From: Empedobacter tilapiae
GTDB lineage: Bacteria > Bacteroidota > Bacteroidia > Flavobacteriales > Weeksellaceae
Direction: 5' to 3'
Assembly (NCBI RefSeq): GCF_004785645.1
Contig: NZ_SRPE01000006.1
Span: 239,463-303,462, forward strand
Length of the DNA: 64,000 bases
In this document: positions 52,564 to 61,627 of the stretch, one piece after another
Layout of the letters: every line of letters starts with the position of its first letter
Numbering within the stretch: position 1 is the stretch's first letter
Translations under genes and position numbers: made by a program
Notes under the pieces: model-generated
Database searches by the model: none
What the model was told of the DNA's origin: nothing
Seen by the model: only the letters and a program-made list of their open reading frames with translations

Positions 52564-52885
52564 ATTTACATTCTCCTCTATGTATAATTTTTATTTCAAA
52601 TTTACGACCTCTATCATCTATTAAAGTAGTTTCATTATCGTAAAACTCGGGAAGTTTGTAGTGAGAACGATCTAGCCAACCTCCGCTTGGCCAATTAATT
52701 TTTTGAAGATAATTATTTTTTGTAGTGATAGTTAGTTTATATGTTTTAATTTTTTCTTTTGTCTCTACGCGTACTTTTGCACAATACATTCCATCATGAA
52801 GTTGATCATTTAAATTATGAGAGTCTGAAGTTGATGAACACCCAAAAATTAAAATAAAACAAAAAAGTAAACACGTTATTTTCAT
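52562..52885 (-). CDS. Small lipoprotein with WPSGGWLDRSHY motif
   Basis: 107 residues. Start at ATG 52885 gives MKITCLLFCFILIFGCSSTSDS, a lipoprotein signal with lipobox IFGC; a longer frame from 52981 adds 32 residues that lack such features. The mature part has HDGMYCAKVRVE, the KINWPSGGWLDRSHY motif and a Cys near the end. I recall a family of small exported Flavobacteriia proteins with DGTYCA and WPNGGWLD motifs; function unknown. The two Cys residues probably form a disulfide. Confidence 0.75.
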   Translation of the reverse strand: MKITCLLFCFILIFGCSSTSDSHNLNDQLHDGMYCAKVRVETKEKIKTYKLTITTKNNYLQKINWPSGGWLDRSHYKLPEFYDNETTLIDDRGRKFEIKIIHRGECK

Positions 52886-53119
52886 AAATCTTCTATTTAA
52901 TCTTGACTTAACAATCAGATAATATTCAATTAAGCTACTCAAAAAAATATTGAAGTAAGTTTGCAGTAACAAAATCCTCATGTGTTAATTTATATCATTT
53001 CTCAAAATTACTTCTCTTTGTGGGAAGTTTTTTTGTTTTTATAAATATAATTCTAGTTCTGAAAAAAAATGAAGATTTCCTAGTAGTAAATATTTTTTAA
53101 TGTCAGTTATTTTGAAATG

Positions 53120-53148
53120 TAAAAAAAGCCCCTATATAGAGGCTTTTA
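53120..53148 (-). terminator. Terminator of the lectin-like gene
   Basis: AAAAGCCTCTATATAGGGGCTTTT on the minus strand (one mismatch) followed by T6. Confidence 0.8.
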
Positions 53149-53153
53149 ATTGT

Positions 53154-54947
53154 TTATAAAGAATTTGTTACATTTTTATTTGTAATAATATATGGTTTTG
53201 AACAGTTTGAAGAACCAGTTGTGACAGTAATTGTACTTATAGCAGATCTGTATTCTTCATCTCCTAATGCTTGACCATTTACACTCATATTTGGTTTGTT
53301 TTTTATAGTGTAGTGCATATTAAAGGTGTTATTTAATGCAGCACCGCTAGAGATAGGAGTAAAAACAATATATGCATTTTGTGGAGAAAGATTAATTCCG
53401 TTCTCTTGGTAAATATATTGGAAAGTTCCAACTCCTGGAATCGTGTATAAATACTGATTAGGTGTTACCTTTTCGTACTCTCCAGTTGAATTCATAGTCA
53501 TAAAAGAAAATGAGGAAGTGTCAATATAATCTATACTTGGGGTTGAAACAGTATGAGTCATTTCTTTTAAATCGGTAGCAGATGTTGTTGGTGTTCCTTC
53601 ATATCTTTCAATATATTCATCATTATTATAAGCAGTATCATTTGTTAAAGGATGTCCTATAATAGTTGGGAAATTATTGCAGATATTACTATATGCATCA
53701 TTCATTGCATTAGGGGAATAAGGTAATGCAATATTTACGTTTCGAACCAATTGATTTTGATAATATAAACCTGTTGATCCAGTAATAGCCATTTTTAGAG
53801 TATTTGGAGCTTTTCCACTAAAACTTAATGTACTAAATCCAGATGCTTGAGTAGAGTTAGATGAATTAGGATCATAATAGTTTCTAATAGCTCGACTAGC
53901 TACATTTTTTGCACTTATTCTGAATTGTTCATTTTTTACAATTGTATTTCTACCAGTATTAGTTTCTATAAGAACATCCACAAAATAAGATTCTATAACT
54001 TCATTGATAGTTACTCTATCTGAATTATAATACTCTCTTTTACCTTTTCTGAACTGTAAATAGGCCTTACGGTAACCTGCATTTTTGATATCTTCAGTAT
54101 ACACACCACTTCTGATATTAAAAGGATTAAAACTAGAAATCTTTCTAGTTCCATGTCCTCCGTTATCATTAGCAGATAAAGACGCTCCGTTTGTAACACC
54201 ATTTGTTGTTCCATCACTAGCAACTTGTGTGTTTACAGTGTATAGTAAAGGATAACCTCGTGAGTTATCAGAATTTGTTGAATTTTGAATCCACTTAGGA
54301 TTATTAGAACTTCCTCTAATAGTAAAATAACTTGCTTTGTTCCTATTGGATGAATCTCCTTGATATGTTAGCTCAGGAAAACTTGATGAACCAGATTGTG
54401 GATTAATACCATCATACACATTAGATCCACTTACATTATAAACTCCATTTCTCCATTCATTTCCTTCTCTTCTAACTCTGTGAAAATTCCCAAAACTATC
54501 AAAACCAAAAGCTAAATACCCATTGGTAAAACCTGAAGTACTACTACTAGTCGTTGAGCCTTTAGAATAAGTATAACCTAATCCTGCTCCTTTAGCACCC
54601 ATTGAAGGATTAGTTGTAGTTCCATCATAAAGAACTAATGCAATACCATCTGCTTGGTTACTTCCTCCCCATTGAAAATATTCGAAATCGATATTAAAAC
54701 CTCTGTTTGTGTTAAAGTTGATTCCGTTTAATTCAATTCCGCTAAACTTGTCCTTTTCTGCAGGAGTTAATAGTACTCCTTTTGTTTGGGTTCCATTAAC
54801 ATTAGCATTTACAGATACTCCTGTACTTCCATTAATTAAATTATAACTTGCACTAGTTTGAAGTGAGTTACTATAAGGAAACGTTTGCGCATCTAATTGC
54901 GAACAAATTCCTGTCAATATTGTTAATGTTAGTAAGTTCTTTTTCAT
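53154..54947 (-). CDS. Secreted L-type-lectin-like surface protein
   Basis: 597 residues with a signal peptide (about 1-20, ending LDAQTF). A legume-lectin-like region occupies about 25-180: FNIDFEYFQWGGSNQADGIALVLYDG, GAKGAGLGYTYSKG and NGYLAFGFDSFGNFHRVRREG are typical of bacterial concanavalin-type domains. A beta-rich region follows. The protein ends at KNVTNSL without the C-terminal domain used for type IX secretion, so its anchoring is unclear. The next upstream gene (54954-55676) ends 6 nt before its start and should be cotranscribed. Confidence 0.78.
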   Translation of the reverse strand: MKKNLLTLTILTGICSQLDAQTFPYSNSLQTSASYNLINGSTGVSVNANVNGTQTKGVLLTPAEKDKFSGIELNGINFNTNRGFNIDFEYFQWGGSNQADGIALVLYDGTTTNPSMGAKGAGLGYTYSKGSTTSSSTSGFTNGYLAFGFDSFGNFHRVRREGNEWRNGVYNVSGSNVYDGINPQSGSSSFPELTYQGDSSNRNKASYFTIRGSSNNPKWIQNSTNSDNSRGYPLLYTVNTQVASDGTTNGVTNGASLSANDNGGHGTRKISSFNPFNIRSGVYTEDIKNAGYRKAYLQFRKGKREYYNSDRVTINEVIESYFVDVLIETNTGRNTIVKNEQFRISAKNVASRAIRNYYDPNSSNSTQASGFSTLSFSGKAPNTLKMAITGSTGLYYQNQLVRNVNIALPYSPNAMNDAYSNICNNFPTIIGHPLTNDTAYNNDEYIERYEGTPTTSATDLKEMTHTVSTPSIDYIDTSSFSFMTMNSTGEYEKVTPNQYLYTIPGVGTFQYIYQENGINLSPQNAYIVFTPISSGAALNNTFNMHYTIKNKPNMSVNGQALGDEEYRSAISTITVTTGSSNCSKPYIITNKNVTNSL

Positions 54948-54953
54948 ATTATT

Positions 54954-55676
54954 TTAGTTTTTAGGTACAAAAACAATATTCATAAAAGTTTTGTCTGTTG
55001 CAGCGCCATTAACTTTATAACTTAATACTCCGCTTGAATTGATAGATACTTCATAAAAAACAGATTTATCATATCCAGTAATGACATAATCAAAATCTGC
55101 AGAAGAGTTGTAGATAGGAATTGTAGTTATTGTTCCTGTAGGACCATAATTTACATTTGATTCAGATCCTGTATTTGTAAACTGTTTTTTGTAATTCTCA
55201 TATACATTATATGTTCTTGCAGTAGTAGTATATGATGTATCCAATACCATACTTGGCGCATAAAACCATTTTAATTGAGAAGGAGTATTACTTGCTGCTT
55301 TTACAGAATACCAAGCTCCGCCAGAATAAATAAATTCTTGGGCTGTTTTTGAAGGGATTTTAAATGAATTGTAAGAGCCTTCAAAATTCGTATCATTATA
55401 TATAACAATACGTTGTCCGTTTTGTATAACACCTCCTACTGGAGCGGTTGTAGAAAATACAATTGAAAAATTGGCAGTACCTCCTGTGATTTTGTAAAAA
55501 GCATTTTTGATATCCAAAGTTGCAGTAGAACCTGTTATAGCAACAGAAGATTCTCTTGTAGCGAAGCTACCATTAACATCTAAAGTGGTTTTAGGATTGT
55601 TTGTATCAATTCCTACCTGTGCTATAGAAAACACAGAAGCACTTAATAAAAGTGTAGAAAATAAGGTCTTTTTCAT
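54954..55676 (-). CDS. Secreted protein with tail-fibre-like N-terminus
   Basis: 240 residues with a signal peptide (about 1-19, ending FSIAQ). The mature start VGIDTNNPKTTLDVNG resembles the GIGTTTPxATLDVNG repeats common in Bacteroidota exported and tail-fibre-like proteins. The rest is Thr/Ser/Asn-rich beta sequence. It is the first gene of a two-gene unit with the lectin-like protein; both are probably surface-exposed. Binding function is inference from neighbour and composition. Its promoter probably uses TACTTTTG on the minus strand at 55831-55838. Confidence 0.65.
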   Translation of the reverse strand: MKKTLFSTLLLSASVFSIAQVGIDTNNPKTTLDVNGSFATRESSVAITGSTATLDIKNAFYKITGGTANFSIVFSTTAPVGGVIQNGQRIVIYNDTNFEGSYNSFKIPSKTAQEFIYSGGAWYSVKAASNTPSQLKWFYAPSMVLDTSYTTTARTYNVYENYKKQFTNTGSESNVNYGPTGTITTIPIYNSSADFDYVITGYDKSVFYEVSINSSGVLSYKVNGAATDKTFMNIVFVPKN

Positions 55677-55735
55677 AATTAATATTTAGATTGTAATATC
55701 TATGTAATTGATTTTTTATAGATATATAGTTGATA

Positions 55736-55766
55736 TAGTAAATTTTAAAAGTTTAAAAATTTACTA
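55736..55766. repeat. 11-bp inverted repeat in the lectin-operon leader
   Basis: TAGTAAATTTT (55736-55746) and AAAATTTACTA (55756-55766) are exact reverse complements with a 9-nt loop, within the predicted untranslated leader of the surface-protein pair. Confidence 0.6.
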
Positions 55767-55857
55767 ATCTTTGTTTCTAAGAAAGTGAATTAATTTAGGC
55801 ATTATTGGTTGGTTTTAGTATTAGGTTCGACAAAAGTAAATAAAATATTTAAACAAG

Positions 55858-55898
55858 TTAACTGATTATTAAATATTTAACATTTAATAATCAGTTAA
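55858..55898 (-). terminator. 17-bp perfect inverted repeat, probable zupT terminator
   Basis: TTAACTGATTATTAAAT (55858-55874) and ATTTAATAATCAGTTAA (55882-55898) match exactly around a 7-nt loop. It lies 20 nt after the zupT stop and is followed on the minus strand by CTTGTTTAAATATTTT, less T-rich than other terminators here. It also stands immediately upstream of the -33 region of the surface-protein promoter, so an operator role is possible. Confidence 0.55.
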
Positions 55899-55917
55899 TG
55901 ATTAATTATTAATAGAT

Positions 55918-56700
55918 CTATATAAATAATACCAAGCTAATAGCCATGATAAACATTCCTAATACAACGCCGTAAGTAGATAATTTTTTTCCTGCATATT
56001 CTTGTGCAGTCGGAATTAATTCATTGATAGAAATATAGACCATCATTCCTGCAACGCTCGCGAAAATTGCTCCGAAAATTGATTCATCAAAAAATTGTAA
56101 GAGAATGAAATAGCCAATTAATGCACCGATAGGTTCTGTCAATCCTGATAAAAAAGAGTACAGAAATGCTTTTTTTCTATTTTTAGTTGCATAGTATATT
56201 GGGATAGCAACAGCAATTCCTTCGGGAATATTATGAATTGCTATAGCTGAAGCAATAGAAATTCCGTAAGTTGGATTTTCTAATGCTGATAAAAAGGTTG
56301 CTAATCCTTCAGGAAAATTATGAATCGATAAAGCCAAAGCAGAAAAAATACCTAAACGCAATAATTTCTGATCGTTTGTTTCTGTTTTATTTTCTTCACA
56401 ATGATGATGAGGTAATATTTTATCGATTAAAATAATGATTAAAATTCCAGCAAAAAATCCCAATAAAGTATATGTAGAACCTATTTTTTCTCCAAAAACA
56501 CTTGATAATGATAATTTAGCTTTTGTTAAAATTTCTACAAAAGATACATAAAGCATTACTCCTGCTGAAATTCCTAACATGATACCTAAGAATTTTGGAT
56601 TGAATTTTTTATAAAGCAAACACAAAAGACTTCCTATTCCAGTACTGATTCCGGCAAGGAAAGTTAAACTAAAAGCAAATATCAAGGGGTTTGAAAACAT
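55918..56700 (-). CDS. zupT: ZIP family metal transporter
   Basis: 260 residues with about eight membrane helices. The signature metal-binding helices are LSIHNFPEGLATF and AIHNIPEGIAVAIP, matching the H-N-x-P-E-G motifs of ZIP transporters; the cytoplasmic loop has HHHCEENK. Imports Zn and often Fe or Mn in bacteria. A DtxR/MntR-like palindrome overlaps the inferred start site of its promoter. Metal specificity cannot be decided from sequence. Confidence 0.92.
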   Translation of the reverse strand: MFSNPLIFAFSLTFLAGISTGIGSLLCLLYKKFNPKFLGIMLGISAGVMLYVSFVEILTKAKLSLSSVFGEKIGSTYTLLGFFAGILIIILIDKILPHHHCEENKTETNDQKLLRLGIFSALALSIHNFPEGLATFLSALENPTYGISIASAIAIHNIPEGIAVAIPIYYATKNRKKAFLYSFLSGLTEPIGALIGYFILLQFFDESIFGAIFASVAGMMVYISINELIPTAQEYAGKKLSTYGVVLGMFIMAISLVLFI

Positions 56701-56715
56701 TAATTTAATAAATAA

Positions 56716-56762
56716 GTTAGATTAATCTAACAAATGTAAACTTTTCTTTACTTTGAATCAAA
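56716..56762 (-). promoter_or_regulatory. zupT promoter with DtxR/MntR-like operator
   Basis: On the minus strand TTTG (56762-56759), 20-nt spacer, TACATTTG (56738-56731). The perfect 16-bp palindrome GTTAGATTAATCTAAC (56716-56731) begins at the last base of the -7 element and is centred at about the predicted start site, where a bound repressor would block transcription. TTAG...CTAA half sites are like those of the DtxR/MntR metalloregulator family. Confidence 0.7.
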
Positions 56763-56850
56763 ATAAATTAAATATTTTCAATGTAATTTATCAGTTGTTG
56801 TAAATTATGAAAAGGATAAACTTATTTTTGTTCTATTAGTTTTTATTGAA

Positions 56851-58146
56851 ATGGAACTTTTAGACGAAAATATTCAAAGCGATGTGTATCGCTCAACTTT
56901 AGAAATGATTGCCCAATTAGGGCTATCTAGCTATTCAACTACGATAATTACCACCATTTTATTATCGATAGCACTTGTAATTATTTTATATGTAATAGAC
57001 TTTTTATTACGAAAAGTTCTGTTATTAGTTTTAACAAACGCTATTCAGAAAAGTAAAACCAAGATTGATGATTTGTTAATCAAGAATAGGGTTTTGCAAT
57101 TTGCAACACATATTGTTCCAGTAATTGTAGCAAAAGAAGCAATTCCTCTTATCTTCAAAGGATTCCCAAATTGGATAAAAATTGCGATGCAAATTACAGA
57201 TGTTGCATTGGTAATTGCGGTTGGGTTGTTGTTTAATGCAATTTTTAAATCGTTCAGGGATTTTCTTCGAGGTAATAAATCTTTTTCGGATAAACCAATT
57301 GATAGTTATCTGCAAGTGATGAATATTTTAGTTTTCTTTGTTTGCGGAATCCTAATTTTCTCGATTGCGACAGGGAAATCGCCTATTACCTTTTTGGTTT
57401 CTTTGGGAGCGGCTTCAGCAGTTTTGATGTTGGTTTTCAAAGATTCTATTTTAGGTTTTGTGGCGAGTATTCAGGTTTCTATGAATGATATGGTGCGCGT
57501 TGGTGATTGGATTGAAATGACAAAATATGGTGCAGACGGAACAGTTATTGAAATTAATTTAGGAACAGTAAAAGTTCAGAATTTTGATAAAACAATTACA
57601 ACAATTCCGACGTATGCATTGGTTTCAGATTCGTTTCGTAATTATCGCGGTATGCAAAATGCTGGTGGACGACGAATAAAACGTTCGATAAATATTAAAA
57701 TGAATTCGATTCGATTTTTGACGGAAGATGAAATTGAAGAATTGAAAAAAATTCGAATGTTACATGATTTTATTGTGGATAGAACAAACGAAATCAATCA
57801 ATATAATGTCTCGAATAAAGTTGATCCAACAATTTTAGCAAATGGAAGACGGATGACGAATATTGGTCTTTTTCGACAATATATAAAGACATATACCTAT
57901 AATAGTCCAAAAATTAGAACAGATTTGATGTTTGAGGTTCGACAACTTCAACCAACTGAACACGGTTTGCCAATTGAGTTATTTATGTTTACGAATACCA
58001 CGGTTTGGAACGAATATGAAGTGATTATGGCTGATATTTTCGATCATATTATTGCAGTTGTTCCATATTTCCATTTAGAAATTTTCGAGTCGCCTTCTTC
58101 GGATGATATGCGTGTCATTGCAGAAGCATTGAGAAGAAATAATTAA
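56851..58146 (+). CDS. MscS-family mechanosensitive channel
   Basis: 431 residues: four to five membrane helices in the first 200 residues, then the MscS pore and beta domain with ASAVLMLVFKDSILGFVASIQVSMNDMVRVGDWIEM, GTVIEINLGTVKVQNFDKTITTIPTYALVSDSFRNYRGM. The C-terminal region is longer than in E. coli MscS and closer to the YbdG/YnaI-like MscM type. Inner membrane; releases solutes under hypo-osmotic stress. Confidence 0.9.
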   Translation: MELLDENIQSDVYRSTLEMIAQLGLSSYSTTIITTILLSIALVIILYVIDFLLRKVLLLVLTNAIQKSKTKIDDLLIKNRVLQFATHIVPVIVAKEAIPLIFKGFPNWIKIAMQITDVALVIAVGLLFNAIFKSFRDFLRGNKSFSDKPIDSYLQVMNILVFFVCGILIFSIATGKSPITFLVSLGAASAVLMLVFKDSILGFVASIQVSMNDMVRVGDWIEMTKYGADGTVIEINLGTVKVQNFDKTITTIPTYALVSDSFRNYRGMQNAGGRRIKRSINIKMNSIRFLTEDEIEELKKIRMLHDFIVDRTNEINQYNVSNKVDPTILANGRRMTNIGLFRQYIKTYTYNSPKIRTDLMFEVRQLQPTEHGLPIELFMFTNTTVWNEYEVIMADIFDHIIAVVPYFHLEIFESPSSDDMRVIAEALRRNN

Positions 58147-58182
58147 CAAAGAAGCTGAACATTATTGTTCAGCTTCTTTGTT
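58147..58182. terminator. Convergent terminator (mscS-like / DUF2339)
   Basis: AAAGAAGCTGAACA pairs with TGTTCAGCTTCTTT around a small loop; the stem includes the last codons of the DUF2339 gene. Confidence 0.85.
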
Positions 58183-60498
58183 TTCGCTCGGTTTTTCCAT
58201 CAAATTAACCATCAAATTTTTTAGTTTTTGATACATAAAAGAAGTTAATAAGATTAAAATTCCTAAAACAATAAAAGATATTATTCTGAAAATATTGCTC
58301 ATTTCCCAAACATCAACAAAATATAATTTTAGAATAATCAATCCAAATAATATAATTCCAACAATAGGAAAACCTTTCAGTTGTTTTCTCAATCCGAAAT
58401 AAATCAATACAAATCCTAAAACTGCCCAAATAATTGGCAATAATATCATTCGGAAAATATCGGCTTGATGCGAAAAATTAGATGAAGTTTCATCAAGTGT
58501 TATTAACATAAAACCATTGTATTTCTCGAAACTAATCACATAAACCAATACAAGCATGCTGATGATTTGTTTTGCTTTGGAGCTTTGGAAATCGCTACTT
58601 TTTACAACTAAATAAATAATGTAAGCTGTCGGAATGAGATAACTCAAATAAAGAAAATAACTACCGATGTTGTAATTTATTTTGCTTGGTAACAACGGAA
58701 TTTCAGCAAACATTGGTAAAAATAGAATGCAGAAAGCTGCAGAAATTTGTAAAATAAGTTGCAAAGCATTTCCTAAGTTTAGTTTTTCGCGCAGCGCTAA
58801 AACAAATGCAATAAAGAATAATGTATAAATCAATACATAACTTACAATCATCATAAAGTTGAAATAAGGTTCGATTTGGTAAATTAATTCGAACAAAATT
58901 CCTGTGTACATCAATAAAAGAGATGTTGAGATGAAAATAAATTTGGAATGATTGAGCTTAAAACCTAAAAATTGTTCTTCGGTTTCGAAATCTTTCATCA
59001 AATATATATTCGCAATAGAACAAATTAATGCAATAAAACTTGTGATGAAAACATGATTGAAAATTACGGCTAAATGTTTTTCAGTATCGATATAATCAAA
59101 CCAATTGACGCATAAAGCAATCAATAAAAAAGGGAACATCGCAATGAAAAAGACTTTGAAAATATTTTCTTTACTTTTTTTCCAAAGAAATAGTAATAAA
59201 GTTGATTCAATCGCGAAACAAATCGAAACGACATTTGCTTTAAATTGTAGTGCAATTGCAGTTGTGATAAGCGCAATACTCAAACCGATTAAGGTATTTT
59301 GTAATAAATTATTTTTAGATGTTTTGTAGATGTAAAATGCACCGAAAGCATTTATCAATCCAAATAAGAAAGCCATCAAACCATTGTTATTTCCAACAAT
59401 AAAATAATAAACTGAAGAAATTAAAATGGTTGATAAAATGGTATTGAAAATTAGTAAAAGGCAATTCCAAACCGAAAATTCTCCTTTTTTAAAATAATTC
59501 AACAAACTTGTTACCGTAAAAATAACGTAAAGCAAGCCAAAGAAAAGATATTGCGTTGAGGTTTTGGAATCGTCAACCCACGCAATACTATATATAAAGG
59601 TAAAAGCAAACGCGATAAATGAAATGATTTGCCAGTTTTTTCTCCAAGCCATGTACAGCATACTCAAGTTCAAAATCGTCAAATAACCAAATAGAAATAC
59701 AAAATTGCTTTCGCCAGTACTAATCATTAATGGAGCTGTAAAACCACCAATAATCGAGAAAATGGCTAAAACTTGTCGATTATATAACATTGCCATCACA
59801 ATAGAAAAAATCGTTACAATTGTTAATAATCCAAAAGTGGTATTCTGAGAAAATAAATGATATTCTCGGAAGGCGATGGTTAAGGTGAAATATAAAACGG
59901 TTAATCCGCCACCGATTAAAATGGAAGAAAAGATTTCAAAATTTTTCCGAATAAAATGAGCAATTCCAATAATCCCTAAACCAACTCCAATTCCAATCAT
60001 CACGCGAAAAGTTTCGTTGATCCAATTTTGATCAATTGCATATTTTACGAAGTAAGCAATTCCTAGAACTAAGGTTACAATTCCGAAAATCGTCAAGAAA
60101 TTGTCTTTGATAAATGCAATTGCGTTGTTGAGATTTTTATCAAAACTGCTTTCAGTTGTTTGTCTTGGTGGAATTTCGTCAAAAATACGTTTTGGCGTTT
60201 CGACTTTATGATAGGAAACAACTTCTGGTTGAGGTTCAATCTTTTTCTCTTCAACTATTTTAGGTTGCGGAATAATTGGTTTTGATTCAGTTTTAATTTC
60301 TTTCGTATCCAATTGCTCTTGCAAATGTTTTAGCTTAGTTTCTTGATAATCAATTTGTTTTTTTAGTTTCGAAACTTTATTAAACAAAATCACAATCAAT
60401 ACGAATATAATAATGGCAATAAAAAATTCCATAAAGTGTTTTTTAGGTAAATTGAAGTTAAGCTTTTTTTTCAGAAAGCCTAAAATTTTGTTTTGCAT
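58162..60498 (-). CDS. DUF2339 multi-pass membrane protein
   Basis: 778 residues. One N-terminal membrane segment is followed by a charged coiled-coil (about 45-75), a Pro/Glu/Lys-rich linker and then about twenty or more hydrophobic helices to the end, the DUF2339 plan (VTLVLGIAYFVKYAIDQNWI, GGFTAPLMIS, and a long polytopic tail). Role unknown; the family is sometimes linked to envelope or stress functions. Its end overlaps the terminator. The gene is divergent from porQ. Confidence 0.85.
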   Translation of the reverse strand: MQNKILGFLKKKLNFNLPKKHFMEFFIAIIIFVLIVILFNKVSKLKKQIDYQETKLKHLQEQLDTKEIKTESKPIIPQPKIVEEKKIEPQPEVVSYHKVETPKRIFDEIPPRQTTESSFDKNLNNAIAFIKDNFLTIFGIVTLVLGIAYFVKYAIDQNWINETFRVMIGIGVGLGIIGIAHFIRKNFEIFSSILIGGGLTVLYFTLTIAFREYHLFSQNTTFGLLTIVTIFSIVMAMLYNRQVLAIFSIIGGFTAPLMISTGESNFVFLFGYLTILNLSMLYMAWRKNWQIISFIAFAFTFIYSIAWVDDSKTSTQYLFFGLLYVIFTVTSLLNYFKKGEFSVWNCLLLIFNTILSTILISSVYYFIVGNNNGLMAFLFGLINAFGAFYIYKTSKNNLLQNTLIGLSIALITTAIALQFKANVVSICFAIESTLLLFLWKKSKENIFKVFFIAMFPFLLIALCVNWFDYIDTEKHLAVIFNHVFITSFIALICSIANIYLMKDFETEEQFLGFKLNHSKFIFISTSLLLMYTGILFELIYQIEPYFNFMMIVSYVLIYTLFFIAFVLALREKLNLGNALQLILQISAAFCILFLPMFAEIPLLPSKINYNIGSYFLYLSYLIPTAYIIYLVVKSSDFQSSKAKQIISMLVLVYVISFEKYNGFMLITLDETSSNFSHQADIFRMILLPIIWAVLGFVLIYFGLRKQLKGFPIVGIILFGLIILKLYFVDVWEMSNIFRIISFIVLGILILLTSFMYQKLKNLMVNLMEKPSENKEAEQ

Positions 60499-60550
60499 AT
60501 ACCAAAATCATTCTGTTTTCGTTATTCTACAAAATCTTTATTTTTGCTAA

Positions 60551-61576
60551 ATGTTTAAAAAGCTAAGTACATTATTGTTTATCGCGCTATCGAATTTGAT
60601 TTTTGCGCAAGATGGAACGCGTGTTTACGAGTTTTTGAACATTACAACTTCTCCACGTCAAGCGGCTTTGGGAGGAAATGCAGCAACTTCTTGGGATGCT
60701 GATCCCAATTCTTCTTTATGGAATCCTGCCTTGATGAACCGAGAAATGCATGGTCAATTCGGAATCAATTACGTCAATTATATTGCGGATGTTGATTTTG
60801 GAACATTTTCGACGGTTTATGAAATCGATAAAGAAAATTTTGTTTCTGTTCATGGTCAATATGTTGATTACGGAAAATTAATTGGAACTGACGAAAATGG
60901 AAATGTAACAGGGAATTTCAAAGCAAATGATGCAGCGATTACAGTTGGTTATGCACGTGTTTTAGGCGATTACTGGACAATTGGAGCAAATTTAAAATAC
61001 ATTAATTCTACAATAGAATCATATAAATCCTCGGCAATTGCGGGAGATGTAGGTCTTTCGTATCACGATTTCGATAAAAATATCAATGTTTCGCTAGTTG
61101 TGCGTAATATTGGAAGGCAAATTCAAACGTATAATGGTAAAAAAGAAGACATGCCAACGCAAGTTAACTTGGGTATTTCGCATCGATTGGAGCATGTTCC
61201 GTTAGAATTTACGTTTTCTTTGCACGATTTGCAGAAGTTTGATATTTCTCAACCTTATAATAAGAACGGACAAGAAGTTTCTGCTGGAAGAAAAATGATT
61301 GATCATATTTCGGTTGGTGCAGAATTATTTCCAGAATCAGATTTTAATATGCGTTTAGGATATAATTTTAAACGTGGAAATGAATTATCTGCAGATGGAA
61401 TTCGCTCTTTATCTGGTTTAACGTATGGTTTTGGAATCCGTGTAAATGCTTTTCGATTCGAATTTAGTCATGCGAATTATCACAAATCTGGAGGTTCTAA
61501 TCACTTTGGTTTGATTCTTAATTTAGATCGTATTATTCAAGGTCGAGATTATTGGAGAAGTAATCCTTGGTTATAA
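60551..61576 (+). CDS. porQ: Type IX secretion system protein PorQ
   Basis: 341 residues with a signal peptide (about 1-19, ending IFAQ). The mature start DGTRVYEFLNITTSPRQAALGGNAATSWDADPNSSLWNPALMNREM is the PorQ/PorV N-terminus. Outer-membrane barrel; PorQ helps LPS attachment of cargo with PorZ. It confirms that the organism has type IX secretion, although no other component is in the window. cmk follows 51 nt later, a common neighbour. Confidence 0.93.
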   Translation: MFKKLSTLLFIALSNLIFAQDGTRVYEFLNITTSPRQAALGGNAATSWDADPNSSLWNPALMNREMHGQFGINYVNYIADVDFGTFSTVYEIDKENFVSVHGQYVDYGKLIGTDENGNVTGNFKANDAAITVGYARVLGDYWTIGANLKYINSTIESYKSSAIAGDVGLSYHDFDKNINVSLVVRNIGRQIQTYNGKKEDMPTQVNLGISHRLEHVPLEFTFSLHDLQKFDISQPYNKNGQEVSAGRKMIDHISVGAELFPESDFNMRLGYNFKRGNELSADGIRSLSGLTYGFGIRVNAFRFEFSHANYHKSGGSNHFGLILNLDRIIQGRDYWRSNPWL

Positions 61577-61601
61577 AACTTTTCAAACAACTATAAAATC
61601 T

Positions 61602-61609
61602 TATCTTTG
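61602..61609 (+). promoter_or_regulatory. -7 element before cmk
   Basis: TATCTTTG matches the -7 consensus, 19 nt before the cmk ATG; only this element is clear. Confidence 0.45.
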
Positions 61610-61627
61610 TCTTCAATTTCTATTTAG

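Noticed and set aside
55736..55898. Invertible promoter of the Bacteroides type
   Set aside because: The two inverted repeats have different sequences and each is a local hairpin, so recombination between them is not expected.
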